Assembly (NCBI GenBank): GCA_016283605.1
Contig: JAEENF010000015.1
Span: 1-25,607, forward strand
DNA length: 25,607 nt
Reading direction: 5' to 3'
From: Prevotella sp.
GTDB taxonomy: Bacteria; Bacteroidota; Bacteroidia; Bacteroidales; Bacteroidaceae
The position numbers were made by a program, and so were the translations under genes. The stretch's first letter is position 1, and each line of letters begins with the position of its first letter. The notes beneath the pieces were generated by a model that did not search any database, was not told the DNA's origin, and saw only the letters and a list, made by a program, of their open reading frames with translations. Below are positions 22,120-25,607 of the stretch, piece after piece.

Positions 22120-23013
22120 ATGAAAATGAAGTATTTTCTCATGTCTCTGGTGGCAGCTGTCCTCGTCAGTTGCGGTACCACCAGCACGGTGCCCATTACT
22201 GGGCGCAAGCAGACCTTGATGGTCAGCGACGGTGAGGTGCTGAGCCTCTCCACCCAACAGTATCAGGAGTTTATGCAGACGGCGAAGCTGTCGACCAACG
22301 CCACGAATACGGCGATGGTGAAGCGGGTAGGGCAGAACCTGGCCAACGCGGTGGTGAGCTATCTCAACGCCAACGGTCTGGCTTCGGAAGTGTCTAATTA
22401 CAAGTGGACCTTCAACCTCGTCCAGAACAATGAAGTGAATGCCTGGTGTATGCCTGGCGGTCTAATCTGCGTCTATGAGGGCCTGTTGCCCGTTACGCAG
22501 GACGAGGCCTCGCTGGCTATCGTCCTCGGCCATGAGATTGCGCATGCTGTGGCCAAGCACTCTGCCGAGCAGATGAGCACACAGATGAAGCAGCAATACG
22601 GTATCCAGATCGGCTCTGCCGTTGCCGGCGCGCTGGGAATGGGTGCCAACACGCAGTCCATCGTACAGGCCATTGTCGCCCAGGGTTTCAACTTCAAGAA
22701 CCTGAAGTACTCCCGCGACCATGAGAACGAGGCCGACCACATGGGTCTGATCTTCGCTGCTATGGCGGGATACGATCCTCAAGTGGCCACGAGTTTCTGG
22801 CAGCGTATGGCCTCACAGTCTAGCAGTCAGACGGCTGAGTTCCTGAGCGACCACCCCTCTGATGCCACCCGTATCAAGAACATCCAGGGTTGGATGCCCG
22901 AGGCGCTGAAGTACTACACGCCACCGAAGACCACGACGACTACGACAGCCAAGAAGGCGACGACCACGAAGAAGACTACGACGAAGAAAACCACTACAAC
23001 GAAGAAGAAGTAA
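22120..23013 (+). CDS. M48-family metalloprotease lipoprotein
   Basis: A 297-aa protein. The signal peptide ends in a lipobox (LVSC, Cys18), so it is anchored to the envelope. The M48 zinc site is HEIAH at 138-142 with Glu204 in ENEADHMG as third ligand. Loosely comparable to LoiP/YcaL and the BepA N-terminal domain, which degrade misassembled outer-membrane proteins. Residues 271-297 are an unusual Thr/Lys-only tail, TTTTTTAKKATTTKK onward, encoded by repetitive ACN/AAG codons. The stop codon shares its last base with the ATG of the C1B aminopeptidase gene (TAATG), so the two are likely translated in a coupled way. Confidence 0.93.
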   Translation: MKMKYFLMSLVAAVLVSCGTTSTVPITGRKQTLMVSDGEVLSLSTQQYQEFMQTAKLSTNATNTAMVKRVGQNLANAVVSYLNANGLASEVSNYKWTFNLVQNNEVNAWCMPGGLICVYEGLLPVTQDEASLAIVLGHEIAHAVAKHSAEQMSTQMKQQYGIQIGSAVAGALGMGANTQSIVQAIVAQGFNFKNLKYSRDHENEADHMGLIFAAMAGYDPQVATSFWQRMASQSSSQTAEFLSDHPSDATRIKNIQGWMPEALKYYTPPKTTTTTTAKKATTTKKTTTKKTTTTKKK

Positions 23014-24419
23014 TGAGACAGCGACTATTTCTGACCCTCAGTCTGGCCGTCGGGCTGTTGTCGGCTTCGGCACAGACCAAGAGCGGCGGCATCACCAAGG
23101 AGATGCTCCAGGAGTTCCAGTCGTCGCAGAAGCACTGTGGCAAGGAACGTGTCATCGCCAACGCCATCTCTGGCATGAGCATCGACGCGCTGGCGAAGAA
23201 CTATCAGGGCGCCGCCCTTCCCCTCGACACGCATTTCAGCATCGAGACGCCCAAGCAGAGCATCACCGACCAGAAGTCCTCTGGCCGTTGCTGGATGTTC
23301 AGCGGACTGAATGTGCTGCGTTCCAACTACACGTTGAAGCACGATTCCGTCGCCATCGAGTTCTCGCAGGCTTACCTCTTCTTCTGGGACCAGCTGGAGA
23401 AGGCCAATCTGATGTTGCAGGGCGTCATCGAGACGGCAGCGAAACCCATCGACGACCCGCGTGTGCAGTTCTTCTTCCATTATCCCATCAATGATGGCGG
23501 CACGTTCTGCGGTGTGGCCGACCTCGCGCCGAAGTACGGCCTCGTGCCCTCCGATGTGCAGCCCGAGACCTACACCAGCGAGAATACCTCCAAAGCCCGT
23601 AGTCTCATCGCCTCGAAGCTCCGTGAGTTCGGTCTGCAGCTGCGCGAGATGGTGGCGAAGAAGCAGAAGGCCGCCGACATCGCGAAGGCCAAGACCTCGA
23701 TGCTCGGCCAGATCTACCATTTCCTCGAGCTGACGCTGGGTGTGCCTACGCAGACCTTCACTTACGCTTTCAAGGACAAGAACGGCCGTGCGCTGGGTGC
23801 TGCGAAGGAATACACTCCGCTAACGTTCTATCAGGAGGTGGTGGGCGGTCCGCTCAACGGCACCTTCATCATGGTGATGAACGACCCGCGTCACGAGTAT
23901 TACAAGACCTACGAGGTGGAGTACGACCGTCACACCTACGACGGTACCAACTGGAAGTACCTGAATCTGCCGATGGATGAAATCGAGCAGCTGGCTATCG
24001 CTTCGCTGAAGGACGGCCGTAAGATGTACAGCAGCTACGACGTCGGCAAGCTCCTCGACCGTCAGCGCGGCTATGCGTCGCTCGACAACTTCGACTACGG
24101 CGCTGTCTTCGGCACCACGTTCCCGATGGATAAGGCGCAGCGTATCTCCACCTTCGACAGCGGTTCTACCCACGCGATGACGCTGACGGCCGTCGACCTC
24201 GACGCCGAGGGCAAGCCCCTGAAGTGGAAGGTAGAGAACTCGTGGGGTGCCTCCAATGGCCAGCAGGGCTGTCTCATCATGACCGCCGAATGGTTCCGCG
24301 AGTACATGTTCCGTCTGGTGGTCAACAAGAAGTACGTCTCCGAGCGTCTGCTGAAGGCCTTCGACACGAAGCCCACGATGCTTTCGCCCGAAGATCCGCT
24401 CTTCCTGCCCGATGAGTAG
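23013..24419 (+). CDS. Secreted aminopeptidase C (bleomycin hydrolase-like, C1B)
   Basis: A 468-aa cysteine peptidase. The start at 23013 is chosen because it gives a signal peptide (MRQRLFLTLSLAVGLLSASA) and overlaps the preceding stop by one base; an in-frame start further upstream would lie inside the protease gene. Catalytic marks: QKSSGRCWMFSG with Cys93, STHAMTL with His387, and VENSWG with Asn409. Bleomycin-hydrolase-type enzymes form hexameric barrels and remove N-terminal residues. Most family members are cytoplasmic, but Bacteroidales have exported versions like this. Possible role: peptide processing in the periplasm alongside the M48 protease. Confidence 0.94.
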   Translation: MRQRLFLTLSLAVGLLSASAQTKSGGITKEMLQEFQSSQKHCGKERVIANAISGMSIDALAKNYQGAALPLDTHFSIETPKQSITDQKSSGRCWMFSGLNVLRSNYTLKHDSVAIEFSQAYLFFWDQLEKANLMLQGVIETAAKPIDDPRVQFFFHYPINDGGTFCGVADLAPKYGLVPSDVQPETYTSENTSKARSLIASKLREFGLQLREMVAKKQKAADIAKAKTSMLGQIYHFLELTLGVPTQTFTYAFKDKNGRALGAAKEYTPLTFYQEVVGGPLNGTFIMVMNDPRHEYYKTYEVEYDRHTYDGTNWKYLNLPMDEIEQLAIASLKDGRKMYSSYDVGKLLDRQRGYASLDNFDYGAVFGTTFPMDKAQRISTFDSGSTHAMTLTAVDLDAEGKPLKWKVENSWGASNGQQGCLIMTAEWFREYMFRLVVNKKYVSERLLKAFDTKPTMLSPEDPLFLPDE

Positions 24420-24479
24420 CGTATGCAAGACAATCCTGATTTTATTTCTTGAAAAAACGCTGTCGTAGTAAGACGGTAG

Positions 24480-25007
24480 TCAATAGCTGTCAAGTGTCTC
24501 TTTGAGGCGTTTCATGCGTTGCTTCCGGCGGTAGCTCTTGCGCCATTTCTTGGGAACGAAAAGGTAGTTGAAGACTTCGATGAGGTCCATGCCGCGCTTG
24601 CCTCCGGAAATCAGCTGCGCCTCGACCTTATCAAGACCCAGGCGCCTCTGCAGTTCGCTGTAGTCGCGTTTCTTCCCCTTACCGAAGACGATGACCTCTT
24701 TCAGGTTCAGGAGTTTGGAGATGAGGAAGACGGTATCGCGCACTTCGTTCAGATTGATGAGGCGGCTCTCGTAGTTGACGTGCGAGAAGGAGAGCGTCCG
24801 GCAATTGTCGGACACGCTGACGAATCCTGCGGAATCAGTGGTTTGTGTGCTTTCCTTGCTGACAACATTAGCCCCTGCGACGGGGATGAGCGTCTCTACG
24901 TCGACCACGACGAGGCGACGACGGTTGGTGGGTCCCTCGGACTGTTGGGCGAGAGACTGTATCGTGCCTGCAAGGAGCAGCAACAGAATGAATTGCATTT
25001 TCTTCAT
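24480..25007 (-). CDS. Secreted carboxypeptidase-regulatory-like domain protein
   Basis: A 175-aa protein. The ATG at 25007 (MKKMQFILLLLLAG) is chosen because the signal peptide then starts the protein and the promoter box ends 5 nt upstream; an in-frame ATG at 25025 lies before that box. After cleavage near AQQ, residues about 35-95 resemble a CarboxypepD_reg-like beta-sandwich: VVVDVETLIPVAGANVVSK, TTDSAGFVSV, LSFSHVNYES. The C-terminal ~80 residues are strongly basic (WRKSYRRKQRMKRLK) and unusual for an exported protein. It is not a full TonB-dependent receptor. Function unknown. Confidence 0.85.
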   Translation of the reverse strand: MKKMQFILLLLLAGTIQSLAQQSEGPTNRRRLVVVDVETLIPVAGANVVSKESTQTTDSAGFVSVSDNCRTLSFSHVNYESRLINLNEVRDTVFLISKLLNLKEVIVFGKGKKRDYSELQRRLGLDKVEAQLISGGKRGMDLIEVFNYLFVPKKWRKSYRRKQRMKRLKETLDSY

Positions 25008-25012
25008 CGCTG

Positions 25013-25044
25013 CAAAATTATGCAATAGCCTTCATCCAACCAAA
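25013..25044 (-). promoter_or_regulatory. Promoter almost abutting the secreted-protein start codon
   Basis: On the minus strand TTTG (25044-25041), a 20-nt spacer and TAATTTTG (25020-25013) form a good Bacteroidetes promoter. The ATG at 25007 lies only 5 nt after the box, implying a transcript with little or no leader. Confidence 0.65.
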
Positions 25045-25116
25045 TGTTTTCAGACTATTTAGCGATTATTCAGACACGGTGACACCCCTTAACAACAATT
25101 ATATAATAAATGCAAA

Positions 25117-25147
25117 GGGGCGCGCATCAACCGCTGATGCGCGCCCC
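25117..25147 (-). terminator. Terminator of the right-edge OB-repeat gene
   Basis: GGGGCGCGCATCA and TGATGCGCGCCCC form a perfect 13-bp stem with a 5-nt loop, 22 nt past the stop of the minus-strand gene. On that strand it is followed by TTTGCATTTATT, an interrupted T-rich tract. Confidence 0.8.
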
Positions 25148-25169
25148 TCGTTATGAATGGATGATAGGA

Positions 25170-25607
25170 TCAATTTGCACTCACGTGAGAGAAATAGATA
25201 CCGTTGGATACCTGTGGCGTGCCGTTGTATGTAGACTTCACACCGATGACGGTGAGTTTGTCACCAACCTTCAGACCCAGTGTGCCGATGAGACCCTTAC
25301 GGGCATCGCCTGTGGCGCCCCAGCCAGGATAGCAGCCGTAGACATACAGACGGTCGTCACCATCCTTCAGGTAGACGTTGCCGTAAGTGTCGTTGGCAAT
25401 CTCGTCGAGGGTACCAGTGACCATGTAGTAGACATTCTTATCGTCGGCTTTCGTGAGGAACTCGGCGATGGTGACTGGTGTGACAACGTGGTCGAGGCTC
25501 TCGAAGGTGCCGCTGACCATCTGTGGGGTCTCTTTGTATGCGCCGCGCTTACCTACGACGGTCACGACGTCACCAACCTTGGCACCGGCCTCGATGAAGC
25601 CTTCAGC
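25170..25607 (-). CDS. C-terminal part of a protein with tandem OB-like repeats (partial)
   Basis: The frame is open from the right edge through 145 codons to the stop at 25170, so the N-terminus is outside. Two related stretches are visible: AKVGDVVTVVGKRGAYKETPQMVSGTF and, about 100 residues later, LKVGDKLTVIGVKSTYNGTPQVSNG. Between them lies YYMVTGTLDEIANDTYGNVYLKDGD with RLYVYG. This alternation matches the OB-fold repeat units of Bacteroidales surface or exported proteins, in which a strand pair VGD.(L/V)TV.G repeats. Function unknown; surface lipoprotein or secreted nuclease accessory are possibilities. It has a strong terminator. Confidence 0.8.
   Translation of the reverse strand, partial: AEGFIEAGAKVGDVVTVVGKRGAYKETPQMVSGTFESLDHVVTPVTIAEFLTKADDKNVYYMVTGTLDEIANDTYGNVYLKDGDDRLYVYGCYPGWGATGDARKGLIGTLGLKVGDKLTVIGVKSTYNGTPQVSNGIYFSHVSAN

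Noticed and set aside
23025..23720. 231-codon minus-strand frame inside the C1B aminopeptidase gene
   Set aside because: High-GC coding DNA opens long shadow frames; the plus strand has the full catalytic set.

Overview
The window looks like a chromosomal segment of a Bacteroidales bacterium, most likely Prevotella or a close relative. Two things suggest this. Many genes are preceded by the Bacteroidetes-type promoter box TAnnTTTG (usually TACCTTTG), often with a TTTG or TTG about 19-20 nt upstream and no Shine-Dalgarno sequence. The housekeeping proteins (Nif3-like, coiled-coil zinc-ribbon, HolA, PyrK/PyrD, AroC, SlyD-like, secreted C1B aminopeptidase) also have Bacteroidales character. This assignment is from pattern recognition, not from a database search.

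Region A (1 to about 9.3 kb, all minus strand) is a compact accessory cassette that runs off the left edge. In transcription order it holds an XRE-type regulator (9241), a 39-codon ORF and a 19-codon ORF, an HNH endonuclease, a 1049-aa PLD nuclease/DEAH helicase/DUF3427-like protein, a MutT-like Nudix hydrolase, a 980-aa SF1 helicase with a C-terminal Vsr/DUF559-like nuclease domain, a stand-alone Vsr-type endonuclease, a 64-aa very acidic protein, and a truncated protein that may have an EVE/PUA-like fold. From the HNH gene to Vsr, gaps are 28 nt or less or the genes overlap, which suggests one operon behind the promoter at 9265-9294. Four nuclease-type domains, two helicases, a nucleotide hydrolase and a possible modified-base reader, with no methyltransferase in view, point to anti-phage defence. 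This is the best candidate for a little-described system in the window.

Region B (9.3-11.0 kb) is a junction. It has a 49-aa ORF, five imperfect direct repeats that resemble a transposon end, an unrecognised 294-aa protein with an unusually structured 5' leader, and a duplicated 45-bp palindromic unit.

Region C (11.0-25.6 kb) is ordinary chromosome. MsrA, an SDR oxidoreductase and a lipoprotein nuclease form one tight cluster. Nif3-like and zinc-ribbon genes follow. An HsdR-N-like nuclease gene is divergent from holA with interleaved promoters. An AT-rich gene-free stretch of about 700 bp precedes a second XRE regulator. Next come pyrK-pyrD, the convergent aroC and slyD-like genes, a small secreted protein, an M48 lipoprotein protease overlapping a secreted C1B aminopeptidase, a secreted carboxypeptidase-regulatory-like protein, and the C-terminal end of a protein with tandem OB-like repeats.
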